Shown here: positions 1 through 12,104 of the stretch, one piece after another
Numbering within the stretch: position 1 is the stretch's first letter
How the letters are laid out: each line of letters opens with the position of its first letter
Source: Austropuccinia psidii
Lineage: Eukaryota; Basidiomycota; Pucciniomycetes; Pucciniales; Sphaerophragmiaceae
DNA length: 64,000 nt
Assembly: GCA_023105745.1 (NCBI GenBank)
Contig: JALGQZ010000012.1
Coordinates: 45,893,763 to 45,957,762, forward strand
Direction of reading: 5' to 3'
The notes under the pieces: generated by a model
Told to the model about the DNA's origin: nothing
The model's input: only the letters and a program-made list of their open reading frames with translations
Databases searched by the model: none
Made by a program: the position numbers and the translations under genes

Positions 1-771
1 CTGAAAGAAGTACCAGAACTTAAAGAATGGCCTCACTTCAGTGGTGAAAGAGAATATGACCATATGGAATTCATAAGAGGTATTGAAATTATCAAAGAAG
101 ATTTTGAATTACCAGACAGATTGGTAACAGCAAGATTCAATACCTTGTTTACCAGATCAGCTCACAGATGGTATATCAAATTAAGATAAGCACATGGACA
201 CCAAAGTTGGAATTGGTGGAAAACCCACATTATCAACGAATGGGCCAATGATGCTTGGAGGTTTAAAATGGAAACAGCCTTTGAATCTGCCAAATTTAAT
301 TCTGATAAAGACAAAGATTTGCCATGGTTTTGCCAACAAAAAGACAGATTAACAGCATTGTATCCTGAAATGTCAGAATTTATGATCCACAGAAGGATTC
401 TGAGACAATATGGAGGTAACTTAGAGCATTCTGTCAAAAGAAGGACTACTGAACAATATTCAGCAGAAGATATCATTAATATATTAGAAGAAGTAACCAC
501 AAGAACCAGGATTGGTTCTAGTAGGGTGAATCTCAAAACAAGGTTTAATACACCTTGGAAAGATTCTGTGTACAAAAATCCCAAAGAAAATTCTGATAAT
601 GTTAAGTATAAATCTGCAGAGATAATCAGAAAGTGTCATATTTGCCAAAGCACCACCCACTTAGCAAATACATGTCCAAAGAAGGGGACAATCAATGAAA
701 TTGACATTGAAAAAGAACCTGATGTTGAAAAAGATGATAATATAATTGAAGAAAATTCAGATGATAAGTAA
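1..771 (+). pseudogene. gag: Ty3/gypsy gag (capsid plus zinc knuckle), interrupted
   Basis: The frame starting at base 1 is open from the window edge, with one in-frame TAA at 187-189. It resembles a retrotransposon gag capsid domain, followed by a basic linker and a CCHC zinc knuckle (C-X2-C-X4-H-X4-C, 634-675) that would bind the element's RNA. The C-terminus is acidic (Glu/Asp-rich) and ends at TAA 769-771. The true start is outside the window. The same frame continues into pol after a second stop at 802-804, so gag and pol may originally have been one polyprotein. Confidence 0.85.
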
Positions 772-2852
772 TCAATATTTTCTGAATCTTCAAAACATAT
801 ATAAAATATCAATTCCACTTTTGACATCATGGAATCTAGTTCCCACTTTCCACAATTAAGCAATGGTAAACTTTATTTGTCAAAAATTCAAGATGCACAA
901 CTTATGAAAACCAAACCAAACAGGGTAAAAGGTTATACATCTGGTAACTCCTGTATAACAAAAGTGGTAATTGACAACAAGCCCACTAAACTTTTAATTG
1001 ATCCAGGAGCCTTCTTCTCTTGTGTTGGAAAATAATTTCTTAAGACTTGTGTACCAAATTTTGGAGACCAATTGTTACCAATTGATGGCATAAAACTCAA
1101 TAGTGCAAGTAATCCAATGAAAGAATTGGGAATATTTGAGATCAATGTCATATTTCCACATATTAATAGAAATTTAAGAATCACTGATGAATTTGTTGCT
1201 ATGGAAAATTGCTCTATTACCCATCTTATATTGGGAAATGACTATTTGATCATTTATGGAATAGACTTACATAACAACTAGGACAGATACTTTACTATTG
1301 GAGACAACAAGGGTCAAAAATTTGCCTTTTTACCATTTAAAAGACAAATTACAGTAAGTAAAGTAGCACCAGTCAACTTAGAGTTGGAAAGATTCAAATC
1401 TGAACAGTTAAATGTAGCTGAAATAAGCCTTCATCTGACTGATAGTCAGGAAAATGAACTTTATGCCCTTTTATATGACCACAGAGAAGCATTTGCATCA
1501 GACAAAGAACCTTTGGGGGAAATTATTGGTCATGAAGTTGACATCATCTCTAATATTAATAGACCTTATCCACCACTCTTAAGAGGACCTGCATATCCAG
1601 CAAGTCCTAAATCAAGAGAAGCTCTGGAAATTCATGTTAAAGAACTTCTATACCTTGGTGTAATAAGAAAGGTTGGCCATAATGAGGAAGTAGAAATAAC
1701 TACACCAGTCATAGTGGCATGGCATAATGTAAAATCTAGAATGGTTGGGGACTTTAGAGATCTGAACAATTACACTGTTCCAGACAGGTACCCAATACCA
1801 AAAAACCAAATTTCCCTTACCCAGATATCTCAATAAGTGTATATAATCACTATGGATGCCCTCAAAGTATTTCATCAGAATTTAGTGACGCCGAGGGCAA
1901 GAAAATACTTGAGGATTATTGTTCATTGTGGAGTATATGAATACTTGAGGATACTTTTTGGTATCAAGAATGCACCTTCACACTTCCAAAGAATGATGAA
2001 TGAAATATTCCCTGAAGAACTTTAAGAAGGATGGTTAATAATTTACATTGATGACATTATTGTTTGTTCCAAAACTTGGGAAGAACATATGTACAGATTT
2101 TCCAGATTTTTGACAAAAATCCAATCTTTCAACATGAAAATTTCTTTAAAGAAATTCCACTTTGGATTTAAGAAACTTAAAGCACTGGGACATGTAGTAT
2201 CTGGTTTATACCTTGGAATTGACAAAAACAAGGTTGCAGCAGTATTTCTGAAACCCATTCCTCAAAACAAGAAAGAAATTCAGTCATTTTTGGGGTTTGC
2301 AGGATATTACAGGCAATGTATCAAATATTTTGAATCCATAGCAAGACCTCTTTATAAATTATGTGACAAAGACACAGTATTTGAAATGACTGTTGACAGA
2401 GTCAAGGACTTTGAATATTTGATACAAGCCTTGACCACTGCTCCACTCTTACTGATGCCATACTTTAAGCTTCCTTTTAAGCTTTATATTTATGCATGAG
2501 GAGATGGGCTTGGTGCTGCACTTCATCAAGTCTAGATTATCAATGATAAACCTGTGAAAGGACCCATATGCTTCATATCCAGGAAAATCAAACCAACTTA
2601 AGCCAGATATGGAGCCAGTCAAATGGAGTTCTCATGCCTTTTCTGGGCCTTGGAGAAGCTAAATTATTTTCTGGAAGGATGTCTTTTTGAAGTAATAATA
2701 GATTGTACTGCTGTTAAGTTACTTTCAAACATGAAGACTCCTAACTGGCATATTCTCAGATGTCAAATATCCATACAAGGATATAGGGGAAATATGACTA
2801 TTGTTCATAAAGATGGGAATATTCATAAAAATTCAGCTGGACTGAGCAGATG
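772..2852 (+). pseudogene. pol: Ty3/gypsy pol, first part: protease, reverse transcriptase, RNase H
   Basis: The gag frame continues through an aspartic protease region, reverse transcriptase and RNase H. At 1000-1008 the protease active-site triplet reads Asp-Pro-Gly instead of the usual Asp-Ser/Thr-Gly. The polymerase core YIDD is intact at 2044-2055. RNase H spans roughly 2480-2850 and appears to have lost its first catalytic Asp (Tyr in that place, followed directly by a stop). In-frame stops lie at 802, 1033, 1279, 1834, 2023, 2497, 2533 and 2599. Several look like single-base changes from Gln, Ser or Glu codons. The gene is cut just after the Leu-Ser-Arg tail of RNase H by the reversed solo LTR and resumes at 4666. 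Confidence 0.9.
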
Positions 2853-4665
2853 TGTAAGGTGTGGATATGAAACTTTGATTAAAAATCAATTACTTTTCCT
2901 ATCCTCAAAATTTGTATGAGGTAAAAAATCAATTAAAAATAGTAAGAAATATTATTTTTAAGAGAAAATATGCCAATTTTATTTTTTATAACTTTATTAG
3001 TATAAAACAATAATATTATAAAAAATTTATTGTTTTACCAAAAATAAAAATTTATCCAAAAAATACTCTACAAGAGATATTTTAAGGCTACAAAAGAAAT
3101 TTCTTCAAGAGCAATTTCAATTGGAATTAATTGAGCAAAGAACTGCAAGAAATTAATTAAAGAACAAAGTCTTTAAAAATAATATTAAAGAGAAAACATG
3201 CCCAAAAGTGACCAGAGTGAATTTGGAAACAAAGTGACAAAGTTTACAGTGATGAAAGATGCTTTTATTCACTTTTGGGTGGTTCAGGGGTAAAAATGAT
3301 TATAAGAGTTACAAACAATGATTATAATAATTTTTTCACGTGGTTAAAACAATTAAAATGATTTTAAAATGGTTGTTGGAATCTTTTATTGATTGGTTTT
3401 AACAGTGTTTGAACTAATTATAAAAGGAAAAGATTCTAACATGAAGAGAAAAGAGGGGCAAAGAAGACATTCTTTTATAGCCATCAATTTTCTTACTCCA
3501 AAAGTAAAATTTACTCTTGTCAGTCGTGAAAAACAGTCTGACAACAGAAAAGCCAATTATGGCATCATTGAACCCTGGTTTAGACCCAAAAAGGGCTGGT
3601 TTAAGCCATTTTTAGCCATTTTAGACCCTTAAATCAGCCATTACTATAGCAATACCTGGTCTAGAGCCTTCAAAACACTTCAGAATGTGTGTAAGAGACG
3701 TAGAAACCAGTTAAAACTGTTTTTACTATGATTGTTTTATCTTAAGGGTAGTTTTACCCTCTTGGCAACAGCTAAAACTACCCCAGTTGGTATCAAAACC
3801 TCATCATCAATTGAGTCCACAGACCCTGTAACTCAATTCCAGGCCAAAAGTAATGAACTAGTGCGTGAATTTTGACATCCCACGCCTGTCAGAAAGGATT
3901 TTGGGGGTCTAGCTCCCCCTTAGAGCTGGAGTTCCTTTTCCCCCCCAAATTTAATCTTTCCAATTTATTTTTCCTTTAATTCCTCATCATGTATTATACT
4001 TATAATTTACATATGTAATTCAATTGCGTTGTACATTTAAATAAAGTAATAATTGATACCTCATATGTAAATCAAAGTTCACTTATGTAATACATGCGCA
4101 CATTTTGACATTTCAATTGAATTCAATTGAAAATACTTTAATTCCTCATAACTTCTAAAAGATACACAATTTTTGGTGATTAAAACTACATGTGATGTGA
4201 ATTAAATTAAAGTTTTGAGGAATTTCAATTTTCATACAGAAAATACTAAAAACTTAATTTAAGCTTATTTAGAGTTGAGCTACAAAATTTTCACTCAGAG
4301 GTGACCCCACCTGATTTTTTATGAGGAATCCAATGGTGAAATAATTTTTATATGTTTCTTTATTCGATAAAAAGTTATAATAGTTTTTATTTAACTTTTT
4401 TCCAAATTTGTTTATTTTTTTTACAATTTTGTTAAAAATTCATTTTTAATTAATTTTTTCAAGTATAAATGTAATTTTACAATTTCAAAATTTAATGTAA
4501 TTTTATTTTTGAATTGTAATTAAAATTTTTAATTGTGAATATAATTTTATATTTATATTTTGATTTTAATTTTAATAATATAAATAAATTTATTTTATTT
4601 ATATTTATATGTTAGTTTTGTATTTGTGGTCTTTTGGGTATATGAAATTACCTCTAAGGCTCACA
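2853..4665 (-). mobile_element. Solo LTR of the same Ty3/gypsy family, inserted in reverse orientation in pol
   Basis: This block begins TGTAAGGTGTGG and ends CTCACA. Its reverse complement runs TGTGAGCCTTAGAG to CCACACCTTACA, the same ends as the 3' LTR at 6347-8081, with similar sequence along the whole length (1813 versus 1735 bp). It is flanked by a perfect 5-bp direct repeat AGATG (2848-2852 and 4666-4670), the hallmark of integrase-mediated insertion. No internal coding region is present, so it is a solo LTR left by LTR-LTR recombination. Removing the LTR and one AGATG keeps the pol frame open across the junction. Short open frames inside it, such as 3393-3632, are not considered genes. 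Confidence 0.93.
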
Positions 4666-6358
4666 AGATGGCCATTACCAAATAATATTGATAATCCTTC
4701 TTATGTTCCAGAGGAAGCTTCCCCACAAATTCCCATAGAAGGAATCAGTTTTACAGACCTGAACACCACTTTCTTTGAGGAGTTAAGAAACAGTTATACT
4801 CAGGATGAGAATTGTAGCATTTTATGAAAATTACTTACCAAGGACTGTAAAGACAATTTTTTGATACATGCCTTAGATGAGATATGGAGAAAATCATATG
4901 ATGAAGGAAGATTCCACTTACTGGATGGTATAATTCACCACATAACTAAGCATACATGTGTCATGACAGTTTTGGACAGGTCCTCAATCAATCTGGTACT
5001 TAAAGAATGCCATGACAGCCCCTTCTCAGGAGATCTGTCTGGAGACAGAAGAAGAGAAAAGATAAAGGCCTGTATATAGTGGCCAATGTGGCAGAAATAT
5101 GTTGCAGAGTATTAAAAAACCTGTGACAGATGTCAAAAGGCAAATAAATACACTGTCCAAAAGACTTGGAAATATGATCAAGATCCAAGAACCCAGCAGA
5201 CCTTGGGAAATTGTCCATATGTATTGGGTAACTGGCCTACCACCAGGGGGTGATAGAAGTTATAATGCTTGCCTAGTGATTGTTGACAGATTTAGTAATA
5301 CTCCAATCTTTCTACCATGTCACAAGGATGATACAGCCATGGATACAGCTCTTCTGATATGGAATAGAGTAGTATCATGGACTGGAATATTCACAAATAT
5401 AATTAGTGACTGAGATCTCAAATTCACCTCAGCACTATTGACAAATATTCACCAACTATTTGGGACAAAATTATCCTTCTCTACAGCCTACCACCCACAA
5501 ACTGATGGTCTGGCTGAAAGGATGATCCAAACCTTAGAAGATATGGCAAGAATATTTTGTGCATATGGCCTTGAATTCAAGGATTGTTATGGATTTACCC
5601 ATGATTGGTTTACTCTCTTTCCAGCACTAGAATCGGCATATAAGACATCCATTCATGCCAGTACCAATCAAACTCCTTCTATTCTAGAAAAGGGATGTAA
5701 TCCCAAATTCCCTCAAGATTCTTTGAGGAAAGATTTGGTTGAAATAAATCCTACAACCTCCAGCTTCAAAGGAATGCTATACAAAGCTAGAAAGCATGCA
5801 GTAAGGTGCATTGAAGACTGTTTTGCATATGCTAAGGATAAATGGGATAAATCACATGCTACTCCAGATTTCAAGGTGGGATATTTAGTACTTGTATCCA
5901 CCACTAACTTCAATAACATCAAAGTATGTAAAAATCTCAAAGACTCATTTTCAGGAACTTTTTTTATTAAGGTCCTCCATGAAGAAAATGCTGTTGAAGT
6001 AGAAGCATCTGAAGAACTTAGCAATAAGCATCCTACATTTCAAGTAAGCTTAATAAAGCCATATAAATCTAGTGATGCTGAAAAATTTCCTTTGAGGAAT
6101 GAAGTTCCCCAAGTTATACCTCCCATTGAATCATTTTGTATTAAGAAAATTACCAAAGCTCTCAAGCAAAGAAAGTTGAGAACCAATAAAGTAAGGGAAT
6201 ACCTTGTTAGGTACAGTGACCCAACTTGTGAAGATGAGTGGTTAGCAGAAAAGGATATACCTGAAGCTACTAAAATTCTCAGGAGGTTCAGACACACTAT
6301 AAATAACAATATTACAAAGCAATATTCTTTTTTTAGGGGGAGGGAATGTGAGCCTTAG
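4666..6358 (+). pseudogene. pol: Ty3/gypsy pol, second part: integrase and chromodomain-like tail
   Basis: The frame resumes immediately after the LTR insertion. An HHCC zinc-binding module follows (histidines near 4939-4950, Cys-X2-Cys at 5119-5130), then the integrase core. The first catalytic Asp, expected in a Met-Asp-Trp context near 5220, is Tyr; the second Asp (5408-5410) is kept but a TGA at 5411-5413 follows it; the Glu in the Tyr-His-Pro-Gln-Thr-Asp-Gly region near 5514 is kept. Stops also lie at 4825, 5077 and 5113, and one frame change lies near 5150-5165. The C-terminus (about 6196-6300) has the Tyr-Leu-Val-Arg-Tyr and Asp-Glu-Trp pattern of a chromodomain, which in related elements guides integration to marked chromatin. 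Confidence 0.9.
6335..6346 (+). promoter_or_regulatory. Polypurine tract for plus-strand DNA synthesis
   Basis: AGGGGGAGGGAA directly abuts the TG start of the 3' LTR. This is where a reverse-transcribing LTR element is expected to keep its RNase-H-resistant primer. It overlaps the last codons of the pol frame. Confidence 0.8.
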
Positions 6359-8081
6359 AGATATTTTCATATACCCAAAAGACTGTAAATAACAAAATAA
6401 GATACAAATATAAATAAAATAAGTTTATTAATATTATCAAAATAAAGATCAAAATATAAATAAAAATTAATTATAATATAAAATAAAAATTATATTAAAA
6501 TTTAAAATTATTAAAATGAATTTTTACTTGAAAAAAAAAATTAAGTAAAAATGAATTTTTATCAAAATTAATTAAATTAAAATCTTTTTTTGATAAAAAT
6601 TTATATAAAATATCTTATAACTTTTTATCCAATAAATAAACTTAAGAAAATTACTTCAACATTGAATTCCTGATAAAAGAATAAGGTGAGGTCACCTCTG
6701 GGTAAAATTTCTGTAACTCAACTGCAAATAAGCTTAAATTAAGATTTAATATTTTCTTTACAAAAGTTGTAAATCATCAAAACCTTAATTTAATTTGCAC
6801 ACCATCAATTTTTGTGTTAAAATTGAGGTGTTATGTGTAGTTTAGAATTTATGAGAAATTGAAGTATTTTCAATTGAAATGTCAAAATGTGCGCATGTAT
6901 TACATAAGTGAACTGTAATTTACATATGAGGTATCACTTATTACAGTTGTGTACTTTAAAAATTGATTGAATTGTATGTGTAAATTACAAGTGTATTACA
7001 TGATGAGGAATTAAAGAAAAAATAAATTGGAAATATTAATTTTGGGGGGGAAAAGGTACTCTAGCTCCAAGGGGGAGCCAGACCCCCAAAATCCTTTCTG
7101 AAAGGTGTGGGATGTCAAAATCCACGCAAACGTTCATCACTTTTGGCCTGGAATTGAGTCACAGGGTCTGTGACTCAATTGATGATGAGGTTTTGATACC
7201 AACCAGGGCAGTTTTACCTGTTTCCAAGAGGGTAAAGCTACCCTTAACCTAAAACAATCTTAGTAAAAGCACTTTTAACCGGTTTCTATGTCTCTTACAC
7301 ACATTCTGACGTGTTTTGAAGGCTCTAGAACAGGTATTATTATAGTAATGGCTGATTTAAAGGTCTAAAATGGCTAAAACCAGCCCTTTTTTGGTCTAAA
7401 CCAGGGTTCAATGATGCCATAATTGGCTTTTCTGTTGTCAGAGTGTTTTCCACGCCTGAAAAGAGTAACTTTTACTTTTGGAGTAAGAAAATTGATGGCT
7501 ATAAAAGAATGTCTTCTTTGCCGCACTTTTCTCTTCAAGTTAGAATCTTTTCTTTTTATAATCAGCTTAAACATGGTTTATCAAATCAATAGAATATTCC
7601 AAACACCCTTTGAAATAATTTTAAACCTCTTAAACACGTGAAAAAATCATTATAATCATTGTTTGTAACTCTTATAATCATTTTTACCCCTTGAACCACC
7701 CCATAAGTGAATTAAAGAATCTTTCATCACTTTTGGGCGTGTCTTCTCTTTAAATACCTTTTTAAAGACTTTGTTTTTTAATTAATTGCTTGCAGCTCTT
7801 TACCAATTAATTCCAGTTGAAATTGCTCTTGAAGAAATTTCTTTTGTAGCCTTAAATATCCCTTGTAGAGTATTTTTGGATAAACTTTTATTGTTGGTAA
7901 AACAATAAATCTTTAAAATATGATTGTTTTATACTTAAAAAGTTTAACAAAAATTAAATTGGTGTGTTTTTTCTTAAAAATTTTGTTTCTTACTATTTTT
8001 AATCCTTTTTTAGCTTATACAAATTTTGAGGACAGGAAAAGTACTCGATTTTCAATCAAATTTTCATATCCACACCTTACA
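6347..8081 (+). repeat. 3' LTR of the Ty3/gypsy element
   Basis: Runs from TGTGAGCCTTAGAG to CCACACCTTACA (1735 bp), starting right after the polypurine tract. It is homologous, in inverted orientation, to the solo LTR at 2853-4665. The two are clearly diverged by many substitutions and small indels, so the nested insertion came from a different copy. The five bases after it are GATTA; the matching 5' target duplication would be upstream of the window. Confidence 0.92.
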
Positions 8082-8692
8082 GATTAATGCATTAGAATTT
8101 ATTTTAAAAATTTTAACTCATGGGTAGAATTTTTTTTTCTAATTAAATTGAAAATAATAATAAAAAATTAAAACTTTTTTTAAAATTCTTTTTTTTTTTT
8201 TTTTTGAAGATCATCAAATTAAATTAATTAATAATTTAAGAAATTTTTAAGAAAATGTTTTTTTTGAAAATAATCTTAGTAAAATATTATCTTAAGATTA
8301 TATCTTTAATTTTAGTAAAATATTCTCTTAAAGTTATATCTTTAATTTTTATTAAATTTTTGAAAAAAAAAAGTGGAGCTTTATTATCAATTAAATATAT
8401 ATCTTTTAAATTCTCATTGAATTTTTATTAGTCCAAAACAAGTTAAAAATGATATAAAATAATATTTAATGATATTCAATTCAAAATTTTAATAAATAAA
8501 AAAATAATCTAAAACTCTTTATTTTATTTTTTTTATCAATTAATCTTTTTGATTTTTAAAAATTTGAAAAAACAAAAAAAAAGATTCAAGTTATGAATTT
8601 TTGAAAAATTAAAATTTAATTGAAAACATTTTAATTATAAAATAAAAAACTTCTTTCCTCAATAATTTAATTTTTATTTAATATTTATTAAA
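8082..8692. other. AT-rich low-complexity DNA without a visible gene
   Basis: A/T runs and mixed AT sequence between the LTR and the next element. Only short chance open frames are present. Confidence 0.8.
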
Positions 8693-9715
8693 GGGTGTTG
8701 GTAAAAACACGTAAGCAAATTGGTAAAAACACGTAAGGGGTGTTTTTTTGAATAAAATTCAGCTATTTGTGGCATTTCTGAAGCCATTGATGCCATTTAT
8801 GGCATCAGAAAAGCCATTTATTGAATCAAAAATCCCATAAATGGCATTTTTAAGTCTATTAATACCATTTCTTAAGGCCATTTATGGCATGAATGGACTT
8901 AACAATTGCATTATTAATTCCATAAATGGAATTTTTAGAGCCATTTATAGCATTGTTGAAGCCATAAATGACCATTGTTAATTCCATTTATGGAAGTTTT
9001 GAGGCAATAAATGGCCATTGTTAAGTCCATTTATGGCATTGTTAAGGCCACACAATGCCATTTATGGCATTTTTGTAATTCCATTTATGGAAATTTTATT
9101 GCCATGAATGGCATATATATCATTCTTGATGCCATTTATGGCACTTTTGATTCCATTTATGGCATTATTATGTCATTTGTGATGCCATTTATGGCACTTT
9201 TAATGCCATAAATGGCACTGTTAATTCCACAAATAGAATTTTTAAATCCCACTAATGTCATAAATTGAATTTTCAATTGAATTGATGTCATAAATGACAT
9301 TTTCAACTTAATTACAAACATGAATAAAAAACAGAAAAAAGGAACTTTTTGGGCCTACAATTGTCCTGGCAAAAAAAATCCCAAAATTTTGGGCTTCTGG
9401 TTTTTTATTCTCAACATTCTCACCTTCATTTCAAAAGAAAATATGTAAATTCATAAGTGGCAACATTTTTGATGAATTTTTTCAAAAAAATGTGCCATTT
9501 TGCCAAATTTCCAAAAATAGAGAAATTGGGCAAAAAAAAATTGAAAAAATTTGGGAACCTTCACATCCCATGTCGGAAAAAATATGGCAAAAAAAGATTT
9601 TGAAAATTCTCAAAACTGATCCTGAGGAATTTTTATAAAAAAATTAGGTCACTTACGTGTTTCGGCCATAATTTGGTAAAAACACGTAAGGGCTTACGTG
9701 CTTTTAGCAACACCC
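8693..9715. mobile_element. Non-autonomous TIR element (MITE-like) related to the MULE at 11567-15720
   Basis: The ends are inverted repeats: GGGTGTTGGTAAAAACACGT on the left and its near complement ending in CAACACCC on the right. A perfect 8-bp target duplication TTATTAAA lies at 8685-8692 and 9716-9723. Both termini carry repeated GGTAAAAACACGTAAG units, so each end is itself a nest of short palindromes. The last 370 bp or so are clearly homologous to the right end of the MULE (about 15340-15720). The interior has no transposase and is replaced by a quasi-palindromic repeat array. It would need transposase supplied in trans. Confidence 0.88.
8765..9240. repeat. Array of GCCATTTATGGC / GCCATAAATGGC quasi-palindromes
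   Basis: The motif GCCAT-WWW-ATGGC or close variants recurs many times in both orientations, spaced about 20-40 bp apart and linked by short T-rich spacers. Each unit is self-complementary except for its central bases, and units can also pair with one another, so a transcript or single strand would be highly structured. The 66-residue open frame at 9011-9211 is a by-product of the repeat. Confidence 0.85.
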
Positions 9716-9723
9716 TTATTAAA

Positions 9724-11566
9724 TTTATAATTTTAAAAACTATTTTAATAATATTTTTCTTCTATAATACAAAAAAAAAATTAATAAATTTTTAATTATT
9801 AATTAATTAATAAATATCTATTTAAATATTAAAATAAATATTAATTTATAAAATTAAAATTAAATTTTCAAATAATCAAGATTAAATAAAGACTAAAATT
9901 TATTTATTAGAAAAAAAAAAGAAAATTGATCAAACAATAATATATTAATTAATTTAATTAAGATAATTTTTTTAAAAAAAAAAATAATTTAATTTTAAAA
10001 CCTAAAATTATTAAAATTTCAAAATAATCAAAAAAAAAAGAAATTAATATAATTAATTAATTATTTTTTTTTTACTTTATTTTGAAATTGTAAATTTCTT
10101 ATAAAAAAGAATATTTTTTCTTCTTTTTTCAATATTAAAATCTTGAAAAAAAAATTCAAATTCAAATTCAAATTTTTTGAAAATCTAATTTTTTTTCTTT
10201 TTTTTTCAAATTAATAAATATGTTAAATATTTAAATTTTAAGTTTGTAAATAATTAATCAAAAAAAATTATTTTGTTTTTCCTTTAAATTTTAATATTTG
10301 AAGAAAGTTTTTTATTATTTCAAAAAATATAAAATATTTTTTAAATTAATTTTTTTTTTTAAAAAAAACATATTCAAAATAAAAGATCTTGAAAACAAAA
10401 TAAAATTAATTAATTCTTTAATATATATATATATTTTTTTTAAAGGATTAATAAAATTAAGAAAATATAATTTTAATAATTATTTCTTTAAATTTTAAAA
10501 TTACTAGGTTGAAAAATTAAAAAAATTATTAATTTTTTTCAAGAAGAATTTATATTTATTTGAATTTACAGATAAATCAATACAATTCTTTTTTACTATA
10601 GTAACTTATATAACTTAAATACAATGAATTTAATATATAAAATAAATTATTTTTTTTTAATCTTTTTAAAAATTAATTAAATTTTATTTATTTATTGGAA
10701 TATTTGAAATATATTAAATGAATAAAATTAAATTATCAATATAAAAAATTATTCACTTCATATGAAAAAAGGTAAGAAATTTTAAAAATATTTTTCTTAT
10801 ACTAGCTTTGATTAAAATGATAAATTAAGGGTTTTATTGATTAAATTAACATTTAATAAAACCCATTACAAATTTTTTTAATCTAATTTAGAAATTTTAA
10901 TTCTTTAAAAAGTTCAAATCTTTCCCTTTTATTATTATAAAATATTTTTTTATTTTTTATTTAATAATATTATTTTCAAAAAGAAAAATAATTAAAATTA
11001 AGATTTAAATTCAAGTCAATATTAATAAATTTAATTAATTTTAATATTTTTATAAAATTTTCTTTTTTTTTAAAAAAAAAAAAATTAAATATTTAATCAA
11101 ATTTTAAAATAAATTTTTACTTTAAAATAATTTTTTAAATTTTTTAAATTTTCTAAATTTTTTAATATTATTTCTTTCACTTTTTCATCCTCTACCCTAA
11201 CCCCCCCCCCCCCACCCCCATTCCTACCTCCCTCTATTAAGTTATTAAATGATTAAAATCTAAATTTTTTAATATTTTAATATATTTTTTTTTAAAAAAA
11301 AAAAAAAATTATTAAATCTTTTTAAATATAACTTTTAATTCAAAATAAAATAAAATAAAATAAAATAAAATAAAATAAAATAGCTAATATCCTAAAAAAA
11401 AAAATAAATTAAATTATTTATAAAAAGAATTTTTTTTTAAAAAAACTTCAAAATGTATATATATTTAATAGTAAAATAAGTTAAAAATTAAGTTTCAAAA
11501 AAACTAATAAAATTTAAAATTAAAAAAAAAGAAAAAAAAAAACTTAATTTTTTTTCTATTAATATA
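9724..11566. other. AT-rich low-complexity DNA without a visible gene
   Basis: Almost pure A/T sequence. Notable simple repeats are a run of 13 C at 11201-11213 and an (AAAAT)n pentanucleotide array at 11342-11382. Confidence 0.8.
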
Positions 11567-12104
11567 GGTTGTTGGTAAAAACATGTAAGGGGTGCCCTGG
11601 GCCCATTTTTAATTAGAAATGAAACACAATTGGGCCTGTATTGGGCCAAAACATGCCCAAAAGAGGTTTTTTCCCCACAAAACCTCTCTAACTCCAAATT
11701 GTTTCAGATTTTTTTGCCCAGCCCCCCCCCCCCCAAAAAAAAAAAACAAGCGCAAAAACCCCAATAATCCACATTATCCCCACCCCAAACCATTGTTTTT
11801 TTTTTGGAAAAGCAGCATTACCAAAGCCATTTTGCAAAGTTTTTCACACTTTTTTTTCTTTTTTTCCCCTAAAGACTGCATTTTCCACCACAACAACCTG
11901 CTTTCAAGCCTCTCAATTTTCAATTTTTTACCTTCCCTCATCTATTAATCCCACATTTAAACCACTTTATTTCACTCTTAACCACTTCTGTTCATTTTTA
12001 ACACCTTTTTTCACCTCTTTTTCACATTTCAAAAGGTTCTTACCCCATTCCAAATCCCCCAATTCCCCTTTTTTTTCACTTTTATACATATTTTTCATTA
12101 AAAA

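Larger units (their letters stand above)
1..8081 (+). mobile_element. Ty3/gypsy (chromodomain-type) LTR retrotransposon, 5' LTR outside the window, decayed
   Basis: Domains run in Ty3/gypsy order on the plus strand: capsid-like gag, CCHC zinc knuckle, aspartic protease, reverse transcriptase, RNase H, integrase, chromodomain-like tail, polypurine tract and 3' LTR. Integrase lies after RNase H, which separates Ty3/gypsy from Ty1/copia. Most of gag-pol can be followed in one frame interrupted by stop codons; the only frame change I see is inside integrase near 5150-5165. The frame is otherwise consistent even across a nested solo LTR, because that insertion plus its target duplication is 1818 bp, a multiple of three. 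The sequence closely resembles gypsy elements I know from rust genomes (from memory, not a search). It is non-autonomous now: several catalytic residues are gone and about a dozen stops interrupt it. Confidence 0.93.

Noticed and set aside
1..6358. Gag-pol as a living gene using stop-codon read-through
   Set aside because: There are about a dozen stops, a frame change in integrase, lost protease and integrase active-site residues, and an LTR insertion. This is decay and not programmed read-through.
8765..9240. Regularly recurring GCCATTTATGGC units as a possible CRISPR-like array
   Set aside because: Units occur in both orientations, spacing is irregular, spacers are themselves repeat-derived, and the host is a eukaryote. 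It is the body of a non-autonomous transposon.
11619..11948. 109-residue open frame left of the MULE transposase
   Set aside because: Composition is driven by poly-C, poly-A and poly-T tracts (Pro/Lys/Phe runs), with no domain. More likely the 5' region of the element.
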